This document shows, piece after piece, positions 48,165 to 59,288 of a stretch of 64,000 nt of DNA (its first letter is position 1; each line of letters opens with the position of its first letter). This DNA comes from Theodoxus fluviatilis (taxonomy: Eukaryota > Mollusca > Gastropoda > Cycloneritida > Neritidae). The position numbers were made by a program, and so were the translations under genes. The stretch is from positions 5,001 through 69,000 of the forward strand of contig JAWQFJ010017316.1 in the NCBI GenBank assembly GCA_034096865.1. Reading direction: 5' to 3'. The notes beneath the pieces are model-generated. The model made no database searches. It saw only the letters and a program-made list of their open reading frames with translations, and was not told the DNA's origin.

Positions 48165-51062
48165 TGTCGCGTTTTTTGTTTACCTTGACTTGATTAGTTG
48201 ACAGTTCCTCCCCAAAGAACGACGTAGTCGTCTAAGGGAAAGGTAACCACGATAAACAAATAGTTTACAGACTAAACTAAACCACCACTCCTTGGGGGGA
48301 CACACACAAACATCAAGCAATGCCAGAAACGCAATTGAATACAAACCACTGAATCAGATTTAAAAATAACAATGACTTTATTCAAACACAAACCCTTCCC
48401 CGCAGCACAGGTACTGCAAGGGACAGGGTAGGTAGGTGGTAATGGAAAACAAAAGAAAGAACCCAGAACAAGGCAGGGTAGCGGGAGAGATGGAGTACCT
48501 CCGCTTCCTGCACTAAGTTGGGATAAAATAAACAACAACAACAATCCCCAAAAATGAAGAAATGAGAAACAAGTCAAAGAATGGTCAAATCATACACTGA
48601 ATCTATTTCCTAAGTCACCGGTGACTAGGTAGATATAAGAAGTGTACTGAAAAAAAACAATCTCCGTTTCTCCACTCTCTCTCTACATTTGACCAGAAAC
48701 TGAAATTAAATCAGCAAACAGAACTGGCTTGAAATATACATCCCCTTCTACCACTCGTTCTGAGATGCCCCCTCAGAACGATAAGAATGTATACACACAA
48801 ATGAAGTGCAAACAAACACTAGGACGCGACAACCGAGTCACTCCTACTTCAACTTGCAAACAGTCTCCAAGCATTCAACAACCTCCCGTTGTTAAATAAC
48901 AATACTCTGAAACTTCCCCAAAAGACTCAATCCAACCACAATCTCCACCTAGAAGATTTTATAGAACTTGCTCCGAATTATTATGATCAGGGTTACTTTG
49001 AGCCAACCCCTCACAACAAACCAACTCGCTCCGTGCACAAATCTCTCTTTCACACGTCAACCCCCTTCGCTCGCTAGTTCATACGAACTGTCACTCCCCG
49101 AGCAGACACAATGTTAACGCAACATGTGAAGAAACAAGGAAAAGGTTCTCTTACCACCCTCTTCGATGTCATGGACTCTCTCTCTCAGTCCCGGAGAATT
49201 CCACTCCAGTGCAGACTTACCCGACACACGCTGTCAGAATTTTGTAAGTAAGCAAAACACACAATCTCGCATCAAATCCCCATGTGACCGTTTACCCCCT
49301 CCCGCTCTTCTGTCCCTGAAAGAAGAAGTCCGTCTCTGAGTCCAACTCAGATAAATATGTAAGAAGAAACACAGTTCTCCCAAGAGTCACTGGTAAACTA
49401 CCGTAGAAGGACGCGTATCCAACGCTCCCGGTGTCTCATCAAAACAGGCAGGCACCCTTAGATTTATCCCCCACACTGTTACGAGATTCCACTGACTCGC
49501 GAGCTCCTCGCTCGCTTCCCCAAGTCAGTCAAGTTCAGATAAAAGCTTTACTGAACCTTCGGCAGGCAACCCCAAGTCTCTCTGAGTCAGTATGATACAT
49601 ATCATCCTACGTGAGAATCAAATTACATATCATACTTACTCCTGTTGTATGTCTCCACCTATAACCAAATGAGCAGCACATAAACACCGCCTCTCGCGAG
49701 TGAGCGTGCAGACGCCCCTCAACACCCCCTGCCTCTATCAAATCTCACCCCTAGATTGATAAGCCACTTCTCGAGTGGACCTCACACACGAACCCTAAGT
49801 GTGTTTCGTTTAGACTCCTACCAAAGCACTTATGCTAGTCCCAAACGAGATCGCAGCCACCGTGGCTAACGAAAATTGTTACTTGCAACTTGTAGAACCG
49901 TCACAATTGCAGAGGAGACGCCCATGCGTCCCGCCACGTCGCTCTCTCAGCCTCGCGCTAGACCCCGTGTCAGCGCAGCGTTGTCAGGAACGACCAGGTG
50001 CTCGTCAGACGAGCGGAGTCCACCCGTGTAGACTCAAACGTAGGTAGGTACAAGAAGGTAGGAACGCCCAGTAGACACTCAGTCACGCGGTCAAGCACTC
50101 AGCATCCGCGTAATCAGCAGCTGCGCCTCTCGCAACAGCGCTTAGTAGCCTGAAACATAACCGTATAATCCCTGATAAGAGACTACTCCTATCCCCTTCT
50201 GAATTTACTCGTGCGAGGATTCAACATTTAGCGACGCGCCTCGCTCAGACGCCCTTAGTCGAAAAATCCTTACTCGCATTCTCAGGCGAGAGAAATTGAA
50301 TTAAATATGTCCCATTTTCTCATGGAGTGAATCACGAAACTTTCCCCCAGTGAAAGTAGGTATCTTTCCCACAGATTTACTTTAACTCCAAGACATAATT
50401 CAATCAAGCGAATGAATGACCCAATTCCCCATTCCGACAATAGTCAATCACCCCACACGCGGCAACAGAGTAAAAATGGCGAAGCGATTCGTTACCTCAC
50501 GAATCCTCAGGCTGTGGTCTGTCCATAGAACTTTGCTATAGCCATTAGAAGATCCTCCTTCTGTTCTCATGTGCCCAACCCAGCATGGGTTTGCGCAGAG
50601 AAACTTCTCCCAGCGAACTGACTTCGCTCGCAAAGCTGCCCGCGCAGTTTAACCATTAGCGGCACTAACTGCGCGCTTAACCTCTCGTCCGACCAACGGA
50701 GTTGAACTGATGGGAAAGGACGCTTTCGAGCCCGAAGTTGCCTATCCCACGTGATCATTGTCCAACCCGTAATGAGAATTTTCCCGCCTCAAGAAACTTG
50801 GCCCAATCAGTGTCTTACGAACTTTCGCGGCGAAAGGACCGTGTTGAACTAAGTGAGGCCCCCGTGCGGCATTCCTCATGCCCCCCTGATATGACACTCC
50901 AAACCCCCTTCCGTGACGCAGTACCCTCCTGTCACTCAAAGTTCTAACGCTGTGCGCCAAACGGCCGTTTGAACGCATTTACTGATTAGGTTTCTACGCT
51001 CGCAATTCAATCACATCACCTAACGACATTTAATCATACTATTCGTCGCGCAACACGCGACA
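48165..51062 (-). mobile_element. Probable solo LTR, about 2.9 kb, minus orientation
   Basis: Read on the minus strand the block begins TGTCGCGTGTTG (51,062 leftward) and ends AAAAACGCGACA (48,165). It therefore has TG...CA ends with an 8-bp perfect inverted terminus, as in LTRs. An AATAAA poly(A) signal lies about 210 bp from the 3' end, followed by a GT-rich stretch, matching an R-U5 layout. Both flanks are CA/CG microsatellite (CACAA left, CACAC right), so the target duplication cannot be resolved. No protease, reverse transcriptase or integrase is present inside. At 2.9 kb it would be unusually long for an LTR. A non-autonomous TIR element with short ends is the alternative. Confidence 0.6.
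48377..48382 (-). terminator. Minus-strand poly(A) signal AATAAA
   Basis: TTTATT on the plus strand. On the minus strand it is followed by T- and GT-rich sequence ending in GTTTGTGTGTGTCC, as expected downstream of a cleavage site. Confidence 0.55.
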
Positions 51063-51290
51063 CACACGCAGGCACGTGCATGCACACGCACACCCACACA
51101 CACCACTCACACATTTACCTCTACCCAATTTCCCTGTTCTTTCATATCTCGTTCCGCTCCGTTTCCACTATTCAAATCCAGTCCTTCATTAGCCCCTCCC
51201 CCCTCCCACCCCCTCCCTCCACTTCTCTCCCCATCCCTTTTCCTTCTCCCCCCCCCCCCCTCCCCCCCCCCCTACCTGCCAGTACATCCA
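51063..51290. repeat. CA-rich and C-rich low-complexity sequence
   Basis: CA/CG microsatellite to about 51,115 and a C-rich tract with runs of 10-12 C at 51,185-51,275. Confidence 0.85.
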
Positions 51291-53518
51291 TCAGGGTGTT
51301 TTGCTTTGCCGCATTTGTGAAGGATTTCCAAGGAACGAGCGAGCCTCTTGGGGCCCAAACAAACAGTAGCGACTGACACTAAAGTGTTAACGAGGCCCAG
51401 GTGACCCAGCTCACGGCTTGGCATCTCTCGCTCTCTTGCACTCTACAGGTAGTCGGCCTCAGGTGACGCTTTGTTAACCCCTTAGTGGTTGGCAGGTTGG
51501 GCATGCCTTGAGAGGCCCCGGCACCCTGACAGGAAGCCTAGGGTGGGAGTCTGCAGTGCGACCCACCTCACCTCACTGTGCAGGTCTCCTCGCCGGGTGA
51601 AGCTCGTTTGCAGATGGTTGATCAAATCAACACTGTGTTCATGCTTGGTGATGAATTGGCCTTTGGTGCGTTTGGGATTGGTGTGTGGGGTGAAAAGTGC
51701 AGGTGTTGGGTGAAATGACGCACACAGATTCCATGGGCTCTAAGACAATAAGGACTCCTTTACAAACATAACTGAGGACAGGAAGGGGGCAGGGACGGGG
51801 AGACGGTTGGAGCTAACGCCTGTACATCGATAATAGACATTGGTACCCGGGTGGTACTGTAACTCGTCATCGGTCAGCCTGGCTTTCTTTGAATTCTTGG
51901 CTAAAGTTCTCTGTGGTCGATTCTTTCCTATCAAACCTATACCGTCTTCTGCGTAAAAGCAGTCTCCGTGCAGACTCTCCCTGACCTCACGGCATTCTCG
52001 GCGAGTGCTGTGTCGTTCCAAGGAAGGAACACGTGTCTATGAGATCTGGCTCAGTTAGCGTAACTGCAGGTCTGTTTTTGTGTTATTCATCAACCGACAA
52101 AGACCAGTCGACTGAGAATCAACTCTCTCCGAAATAACTGATCCATTTAGCCTCTGCGGCTGCCACTGACAGGAGGGAGTAGGGTGTGCATGAATCCTAC
52201 GCCCTCCTCAGGTTTGCCAGAGTTTCCATCTCCCGTGTTTCTTAGTTCACACAGACACGGCATGTCCTGGGATTGCTGGGAGAGGCACTGCACTGGTCTG
52301 TGAGGCTGCCTGTCCTGGCGGCCGTCCTGCTTTTGTCTGGGACAACCACCACTCCTGGCGCTGAGGGAGTCTGCGACATTCCTGTGGCTTTGTTGCGGGG
52401 TCTGGCTTGCCTGGGATTAGCGAGCTCTCTCGATGCCGCCACTCAGTGCCACTGGCCTGCACGGGGCTTGTTCGGATTCCGCGGAGGCAGACTCCCTTCT
52501 GAACGCCTCGGCACGGTGTTTGGGTTGGGCTCATCGTGGCGTGTGTTGTCATTTCTGGCGAGAGCCCGCGAGATGAGTCCAGGATGCTCAACATCTCTGC
52601 AGCTTGGGACGACATCGGGTGGCTCATAGCCACAGCTTGTTCTTGCTGGGACTGCTTTTCGACAGAATCCCTTCTGTATTCTGCATTCCCCTTCTGTCTG
52701 GAAACATTTATCTGCACTTTTGAAACTGAGGTCATGCACGGATGGGATAAAGAGCTAGAATTGGGTATGCAGAGGAGAGCAACAGTTTCTTATAGGGCTT
52801 TTAGTGTTGAAATTCCACCGAGTTCTATACAACAGAATTGTGCAATTTTTAGACCAACATTTCTCTATTCTCAATTTGGGAACTACGAAAAATTGCCATG
52901 TCAGAATGTCACACCCGTGCAGCTGTTTTAGCTTTTGCACAACGCCAAACTTGACGTTTTTGGAACAGCCAGTTACAGAAAGCGCGAAACAGAATCAGAA
53001 GCATTTGACAACTCGAAATGAACCGCTGAACGTAATGCTGAGCTTCTTCTTTTGCTCCATGGATAAATGCAGGTGTGAACGCACACCTTGAACACTCACA
53101 GAAAATCAGTTTTGAACCACAAAGTGGCGTTTAGAATTGAAACGTAACCAGATATGGAAGTGTCGGCTTCATTTTAGACGTCGATGGGCGGTTTTCAAAT
53201 GATTAGTCTTACATTTATTTCCATGGCGTAGATATAATCTGAATTACCGTTTAATTAACTGGAACTTAAGGCAATGGCCTATTTTTACAATAACGAATAA
53301 AATGTCTTCCAAGTCCATCACGTCTAAAAACTTACTCACAGAGACTTTATGACACTACAAATGGCATTAACTGCTTCAAAACTAATTGCAAAGAAATAGC
53401 TTATCGTGAAAAATAAATAGGGTAGCAAACTTTACTAATTTATTTTACACAATTTTATTTGATAATATGGACATAGCCATTCATAAAAAAGGGAAAATTC
53501 ATTCAAGGGTTTTTACAT
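51291..53518. other. Single-copy region, no gene called
   Basis: About 2.2 kb of non-repetitive DNA. The longest open frames are 162 codons on the minus strand (52,247-52,735) and 131 on the plus strand (52,536-52,931). They overlap one another, and neither has a domain I recognise, so neither is called. The right part, from about 53,280, is A/T-rich and may be further decayed LINE sequence. Confidence 0.45.
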
Positions 53519-53880
53519 TGACTGGGAAAGTATTTATACTCTGCCAAAGCAATGTACAATAGATACTCAGCTTTCAGTTCAAATTCTTACATCAGATTAT
53601 AGCAACAAACACATTCCTTCTACGGATAGGAAAATCTTCTTCGTCACTTTGTGGATTTTGTTGGTGTCGTATCGAAACACAAGAACATATATTCTGGGAG
53701 TGTCAAACAATTCAAGACTTCTGGTGCAATTTACAGCAATATATAAAAATCAGGAAAGTAACATTCCAGAAATGTAAATATCCCATATTTTTGTGATAAG
53801 TCTGCCCCTCCTATTGTAAATCTCATCTTAATATTAGCAATAACCAAATTCCACAAGTTAAGTGTCTAAATTATGAAATA
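53519..53880 (+). pseudogene. Decayed L1/Tx1-like LINE ORF2 C-terminal fragment
   Basis: A broken reading frame conserves the C-terminal zinc-knuckle region of LINE reverse transcriptase proteins. From 53,523 it reads WESIYTLPKQCTIDTQLSVQ, where L1/Tx1-like proteins typically have a W-x-x-I-Y-x-L-P stretch. After a frame change it reads LRIGKSSSSLCGFCWC, then RIETQEHIFWECQTIQDFW (53,620-53,730), matching the C-x-x-C ... E-T-x-x-H-x-F-W-x-C pattern. A stop (about 53,794) and another frame change precede NLILILAITKFHKLSV (53,820-53,867), the expected hydrophobic C-terminus. Upstream reverse-transcriptase motifs are missing, as in a 5'-truncated insertion, and several frameshifts mark it as old. 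It would lie in the intron or 5' region of the scrt gene, same strand. Confidence 0.75.
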
Positions 53881-54039
53881 GAGTTTGATTTCCGTTAGGC
53901 AATTCCTTCAATAAACACATTTCAGAGCAGGTGGTCGCCGGTCTTACCAGTATAAATAAAGACACTATCAGTATCATATACAACAATGACAAGAAAAGGC
54001 CCTTCACCCAACGTGTACTTATCCGGTTTCCTCACCCCT

Positions 54040-54306
54040 TCTCCCACTCCCCGCCCCCACTTGCTCCCCCCCCCCCTGCCCCTGCCCCTGCCCCCCGCCC
54101 CTGCCCCTCTCCCCGCCCTTGCCCCCCGCCCCTGCCCCCGCCCCCCGCCCCTGTCCCTGCCCCCCAGGCCCCTGCCATTCCCCCCGCCCCTCCCCCCCGC
54201 CCTCGCCCCTGCCCCTGCCCCCCGCCCCTACCCCTCCCTCCCGCCCCTGCTCCTGCCCTCTCCGCCCCCCCCCGCCCCCCGCCCCCCGCCCCCCCCCCCT
54301 GCCTCC
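54040..54306. repeat. C-rich (CCCCTG)-type repeat in presumed intron
   Basis: Irregular tandem CCCCTGCC and CCCCCGCCC units with almost no A. Open frames on both strands (Pro- or Gly-rich) are artefacts. It ends about 250 bp before the scrt splice acceptor. Confidence 0.9.
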
Positions 54307-54530
54307 TCTCAACCTTCCCCCTCACCTTTCCCATTTCAGATCTCATCTCTTACTATCCCCGATAATATATGCTTTTTTTCCTTTTTTCTTCTTTCTTTTC
54401 CCTCCTTTCTTTTGGCTGTTGCTGCTGCTTATGTGTAGATAGATACCTTCCCTTCTGAATGAAGATTATTTTTTTAAAAGAGAGAGAAAAGAAAGAAAAA
54501 AGAAAGAACTTACCTAAACTAACCTTACTT

Positions 54531-54553
54531 GCGGTTTTCTTTGGTCGTTTCAG
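54531..54553 (+). promoter_or_regulatory. 3' splice site of scrt terminal coding exon
   Basis: TTTTCTTTGGTCGTTTCAG is a pyrimidine-rich tract ending in AG at 54,553. The reading frame of the following exon is open across it without an ATG, so the exon needs an upstream donor. The first two exon bases complete a codon begun in the previous exon. Confidence 0.8.
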
Positions 54554-55548
54554 AACCGGAAGTGACGAAAGAAGGATCTCTTAGTGGAGATGACGGCGTG
54601 GACAGCGACAGCTCCTGTGGCATCCAGCACGAGACTCGGGCAGCTCTGCCTGGAGACCTGGAGCTCGGCTACGGCTGGCCGCACTGTCGCACGCACTACT
54701 CCGTCCTCTACGAGCTGATGACGCAGTCCCCCACCAAGGCCTCGCATCGGGACGCTCCGGAGCACGCTGTCGAGTTCTCGAAGATTGCCGAGAGTCCTGA
54801 GTATGAGCCGGAAAAGTACGAAGCCCGCCGCTGCCTGAACGACTACGAGCCGGAGAAGTGTGAAGCCCGCCGAAGCACCAGCGAGTACGAGCCCGAAAAG
54901 TACGATCGACGGCGAAGCCTGAGCGAGTACGAGGCGGAGAACTACGAGCGCCGACGAAGCCTGTCCGACTACGAGTCGGAGAAATTCGAAGATCGCCGGT
55001 GCTTGACCGAGTACGAGACGGAAAAGTACGAAGCCCGCCGATGCCTGAGCAACCTGCTGCTGAGCTCGCCGACGTCTCCCGAATCTTCAGGGGAATGCTC
55101 CTCCGACTGCCACGTCTGCATCGACTGCGGCAAGCGCTACAGCACGTCCAGCAACCTGGCCCGCCATCGCCAGACCCACCGCAGCGTCAACGACAAGAAG
55201 GCGCGCAAGTGCCCGCACTGCGACAAGGTCTACGTCAGCATGCCCGCCTTCAGCATGCACGTGCGCACGCACAACCAGGGCTGCGAGTGTCCCTACTGCG
55301 GCAAGCGCTTCTCCAGGCCCTGGCTGCTGCAGGGCCACATTCGCACCCACACGGGCGAGAAGCCTTTCGCCTGCCCCAAGTGCGCCAAGGCCTTTGCCGA
55401 CAAGTCCAATCTGAGAGCTCACATCCAGACCCACTCCTCCGAAAAACCCTACGTCTGCGGCAGGTGTGGCAAGGCCTTCGCCCTCAAGAGTTACCTGTAC
55501 AAGCACGAGGAGAGCTCCTGCATGAGGGGCCAGCGCTTTCGTCATTGA
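54554..55548 (+). CDS. scrt: Scratch-family C2H2 zinc-finger repressor, terminal coding exon (partial)
   Basis: Encodes the C-terminal part, about 330 residues, of a Scratch (Snail superfamily) transcriptional repressor. Family members act in the nucleus, bind E2-box DNA (CAGGTG-type) and act in neuronal differentiation. Five fingers are visible: ZF1 55,117-55,179 (C-x2-C-x12-H-x3-H), ZF2 55,210-55,272, ZF3 55,288-55,350, ZF4 55,372-55,434, and a C2HC-type ZF5 55,456-55,521 ending H-x4-C. Scratch rather than Snail is indicated by [14 protein letters not shown] in ZF1, [12 protein letters not shown] in ZF2 and [10 protein letters not shown] in ZF5. [10 protein letters not shown] and [11 protein letters not shown] are shared with Snail. 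ZF3-ZF4 have the TGEKPF linker. A spacer of about 80 residues and then six 14-residue repeats precede the fingers. The stop is TGA at 55,546. The N-terminal SNAG exon (normally MPRSFLVKK-like) was not found in the window. The minus-strand frame opposite the fingers is a shadow. Confidence 0.92.
54799..55050 (+). repeat. Six in-frame 42-bp repeats inside scrt
   Basis: Six consecutive 14-residue units, each of the form [ED]YExExxExRRxx[NST]. The first is [14 protein letters not shown], the fourth [14 protein letters not shown], the sixth [14 protein letters not shown]. Nucleotide copies are diverged, mostly while keeping Y2, E3, E5 and the RR pair. The segment is highly charged and probably disordered or helical. 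Each unit carries an R-x-x-[NST] pattern at its end, a possible kinase site. Confidence 0.95.
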
Positions 55549-55549
55549 G

Positions 55550-55921
55550 TGACGTCAGAGGCATCGATGACGACAGCAGAGTGACGCTCTCGCGCGCAAG
55601 GGCGTCACTGTCGTCATTCATGGCGTCAAAGGTCAAGATGATGCAAAAATGATTCAAGAGAGAGCGAGCACCACTTGAATCTTTTATGACGTCAACAAGT
55701 GACGTTCTTGCAATCGTCGTACAAGTGACGGCAAAGTCAAGGTGACATTTATAAAATGGCGTGAGATTTGTTGTCCTTTTCAGTAAATGTGCTGTCGTCA
55801 TGCAGATGACAATACAGGCCTAACGGACAGTGACAAGAGAATTTCTGCAGGTGCTGATGACGTCACATCGAATAATCGATTTTAACCACTACGCTGCATA
55901 TTCGTCACTCGGGTGACGTCA
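55550..55921. promoter_or_regulatory. Cluster of four palindromic CRE sites after the scrt stop
   Basis: Perfect TGACGTCA occurs at 55,550-55,557, 55,687-55,694, 55,858-55,865 and 55,914-55,921. TGACGTTC at 55,700 and TGACGTCC at 56,013 lie nearby. Half-sites TGACG or CGTCA number about 19 in 55,540-56,040, against about one expected at uniform composition. CREB/ATF-type bZIP factors bind this palindrome. Location in the 3' UTR or downstream flank makes function uncertain. Confidence 0.6.
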
Positions 55922-56964
55922 CGCTAATTTGGTGCCACTGTGGAGTTTTGGTATGTTTCGAGAAGATCGTTGCTGGTGAAGTCACGTGGGAGGCTTAGCA
56001 GCTGATTTGCAGTGACGTCCACCATATCACGTCATGAGACTGTTTTTGTGGTTTGACCTGTGGGGAGTGTGGATAACATCCCTGGTGCTGGTACAACTGC
56101 AGGTCGGTCCTGAGAGGGAGCTTAGCGCTCGGGATGGCAATATCAGGTCATGAGATCTGCTTGACAGAAACAGTGCTCCTGGCAGCAAGCTGTATCATTT
56201 GCTGAAATGCAGTTGTTCGTGAATCTCAATGCCAAATGTACTGTTTGTTAGAAGTTCAACAATACAACGACAAGATGAAGTGAACTTCCAGCCTTGCATC
56301 TCATGCGAAGCGAGAAGCAAAAAGACCTGCATGCATTGGAATTGCCTTCCAGTCTTCCAGAAGTACTTGTGTTCAGAATGGAAGACATTCGCTATCAGTG
56401 GAGGCATTCACATGAGCAAGGAGCAACGTTGATTGTTGATCGACTCTAGTATTTATTGCTGTGCCTTTTGGTGAAATTATTTATGACGCTAATTTATCAT
56501 TATTTATTACATCAATTAATAATATATTTCAAGACAGGCTTCTACTTCTACTAATGTGCAAGACACGCACAGGTTGTTGTTTTTGCTTCCGTAGCGTTGT
56601 GACAGTGTTGGGTTGGATCCGTCCAGTCCTGCCATAGCCAGATAGAGACGAGGATAGTATTACTATGCAATTTTCGTACGCATAGCCTAATACTTCAACT
56701 TTGTGTAGGCCTGTGTGTACATTTCAACTCCGTCCACTCAAAAATGAAACGCGTTTTTGAAAACTATTTATATGCAACCGTTTTTGAAAATTTTATCTGA
56801 CAGATCTTGCGATCGAAGTATTATTTGTGTATTTAAGTACCTGAGCGTCAGTGCCTTTTCATGTACATAGACATGGTATTTATGGTGCCACACCTGCGCT
56901 GCTTCTCGGCTCCAGCAACCTTCGAGGTGCTTCGACTTGCAGCTAGCTGTGTGGTTCGTAGTGG

Positions 56965-57180
56965 TGGGTGCTGTTTGTACTGGTTTGTACTGGTGGGTAC
57001 TGGTTTGTACTGGTTTGTACTGGTGGGTACTGGTTTGTACTGTTTGTACTAGTGGGTACTGGTTTGTACAGTTTGTACCGGGTTGTACTGTTTGTACTGG
57101 TTTGTACTGTTTGTACTGGTTTTTACTGAATTGCACTGTTTGTACTGGTTTCTGCTGGTTTGCACTAGTGTATACTGGTG
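56965..57180. repeat. Short GTTTGTACTG-type minisatellite
   Basis: About 20 imperfect copies of a 9-10 bp unit (TGGTTTGTACTG, TGGTGGGTACTG). Confidence 0.9.
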
Positions 57181-57489
57181 TGGGGCTGAGGGCAAAATAG
57201 TCTATTTTTGCTTGGAGTAATCAAGTTCGTCGGATCATTCTCAATCTTCGGAGATGCAGGGCCTTCACGGACTGCGGCTAGCGGACCAAGTCATCATTTG
57301 CATCACGTGTGCCTCATACCCGACCTCCTTCATGTCACGCTCGAGTGCTCGCTGTTAGCATTGGTTTTCTTCCTTGTCCCTCTGTCACTGTCTTTCCCCT
57401 TACAAACGTAGTATTCCCAGCTGTAGGAAAATACAATGGTCAGTGAATTTAACTATTATTATTTTGATGAAGACTATGATGATCATAAT

Positions 57490-57491
57490 GA

Positions 57492-57578
<87 letters not shown>

Positions 57579-57582
57579 CAAG
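57490..57582. repeat. Compound (GAC)n(GAT)n trinucleotide repeat
   Basis: About 11 GAC units followed by about 18 GAT units, then GACAAGAACGACAG. Reverse-strand analogue of the tract at 14.6 kb. Confidence 0.97.
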
Positions 57583-58984
57583 AACGACAGAAACGACAAC
57601 AACATTGTTGTCAGCACAGTAACAATTCCTGAGCTTTTTGCCGTGGTTTTGGTGTTTGCAACACGCTCATCGTAGTTTGTGCATGCCTTGCATTATTACT
57701 TTGAAATATTTTTTATAACTTGAAATGTGATGACTTTCATTGCCGTGATTTTGTCAATCACAGCAAACAATTCTCTCTTAAGATAATAGAAGAAAGCTCC
57801 TTAAAACGTCGCACAGAGTCTCCCTAAGTAGTATAGTGTAAACTTCACCAAAACAGTGTTTCATCTTTCTCCATTCTGACTCCCCTGTGTGTTTAGACTA
57901 ACAACATCCTTGTGTACAACTCGACCACAGACCCTCACAGCTGGAGGGACGACCTGTGGCAGTCTCGCTATGACCACTAGTTCTGGTTTGAGTGAATATC
58001 GACACGTCAGTCTATGACTGAGAAGTAAGTGAGCTTTAAGTATTAACCTTCTGGCGTTCAGTTTCCTCCGCCATGATTGTATCGTGCTTGGATTCCCTTT
58101 TTTGTCCTTGACATTTGCTTGTGTGAAGTGTGTTATTGAGTATCAAAATTTCCCAGCCACACACATGAATACTCTTCATGCTTGTCGCCACAGTCTGCGT
58201 CACGTAAGCATTGCATTTCCCGCGCAGTGCGCTACTGGAATGGACCAAGTGTAGACCTGTCCTTTCATTCGTCTGTCGTGCTGCTGTTCCTCCCTCCTGT
58301 GACGTGAACTGCTCCACCTTTCTTCCACGTTTCTTTCTTTCTGAGGAAGAGGGGTTCAATCTGTTAAAGTACTTACACTGTAATACCGTCAGAGCTGTAG
58401 GAAACGTGTTTACACCAAAATAGCGTAGAATGTTTAATGGCATTGGTAAACGGTTTCACTGCACGACCTTTCAAAGCGTAGATTACGTGATCTCAGTTGC
58501 ATAATTTTTATGCGAGCGTAACTACTGTTTGAAAACTTTCACTCTATGATAACACATCGACTTGTAAGTAGACGCATCTTTTCGAAAAGAGTAGAATTCA
58601 CTAGAAGCATACATTTCCTCATGATTAGTAAACATCACTTCACAATCATGTTGTCCTTTGCTTTAAAAAGTTCTATGCATTCCTATCTTTGTCTATCGCT
58701 TATTATACACCCCATAATCCTCGGACCGATCGGCTTCCATATGCATTAAACTTTATTTTTGATACTTTGACGACAAAATATTATGATTGTATGACCTATT
58801 GGATATATTTTAGACGTGTCTTTTGATTTTTTATTGTGATTTATTTAGGTTGCGTTTGTGGTGCTGTATTGACGTACTTTTTGTGTGACATTTTAATCAC
58901 CTTCTGCTGTACATGAGTGTACCGCTTGTAATCGTGTTTATGTGAAAGCAGCATCGTCAACAAACCGTGGAAATGAGCACATCC

Positions 58985-59052
58985 CTACTTGAACCAAACC
59001 ACAACAGTCTGTATTGCGGCTGTTTACAATTTGAACTGAACCCCAACATTCT
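58985..59052 (+). repeat. 42-bp tandem array, left remnant
   Basis: One and a half units with the core CTGTATTGCGGCTGTTTACA and AACCACAACAG. The array is cut at TCT (59,050-59,052) by the TIR element and resumes at 60,875. Confidence 0.9.
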
Positions 59053-59192
59053 TAGTCCTGAGGCCAAACAGCTCTATCGTTCAAAAGCGTCGGATAGTTG
59101 TTCATACCAAAAAAATATTTGTTCTCATGGGTTAAGGGAATATTCTTTGTTGATATTTTGTACAGTCTAACTTTCAAATGAATCTAAATAAC
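59053..59192 (+). repeat. Left terminal inverted repeat
   Basis: About 140 bp, imperfect. Best conserved over the outer 24 bases and at GTTCATACC and AGTCTAACTTT. Confidence 0.8.
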
Positions 59193-59288
59193 GTATGATA
59201 ATTAAAAGAAGTTGGAAAAAAACCTCAATGAAAAACGCCTACCAGATTTAGAGTTGCGTCCCTTGCATACGCGTATCTAACGAGTGCA

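Larger units (their letters stand above)
55549..58984 (+). other. Presumed scrt 3' UTR and downstream flank
   Basis: No second gene recognised. The first 500 bp is rich in TGACG/CGTCA motifs, the rest is A/T-rich unique DNA with two simple repeats. No AATAAA occurs on the plus strand. An ATTAAA is at 58,745. The true end of the scrt transcript is therefore not determined. Confidence 0.45.

Noticed and set aside
52247..52735. 162-codon minus-strand open frame in unique DNA
   Set aside because: Overlaps plus-strand frames of similar length, has no recognisable domain and no clear splice context. A translated search could revive it.
55087..55545. 152-codon minus-strand frame opposite the zinc fingers
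   Set aside because: Shadow of the GC-rich Scratch coding sequence. No independent domain.
57896..57980. Short alternative Scratch exon after TGTGTGTTTAG
   Set aside because: There is an acceptor-like sequence followed by 27 open codons to a TAG, but the length is within chance expectation and the peptide is unfamiliar.
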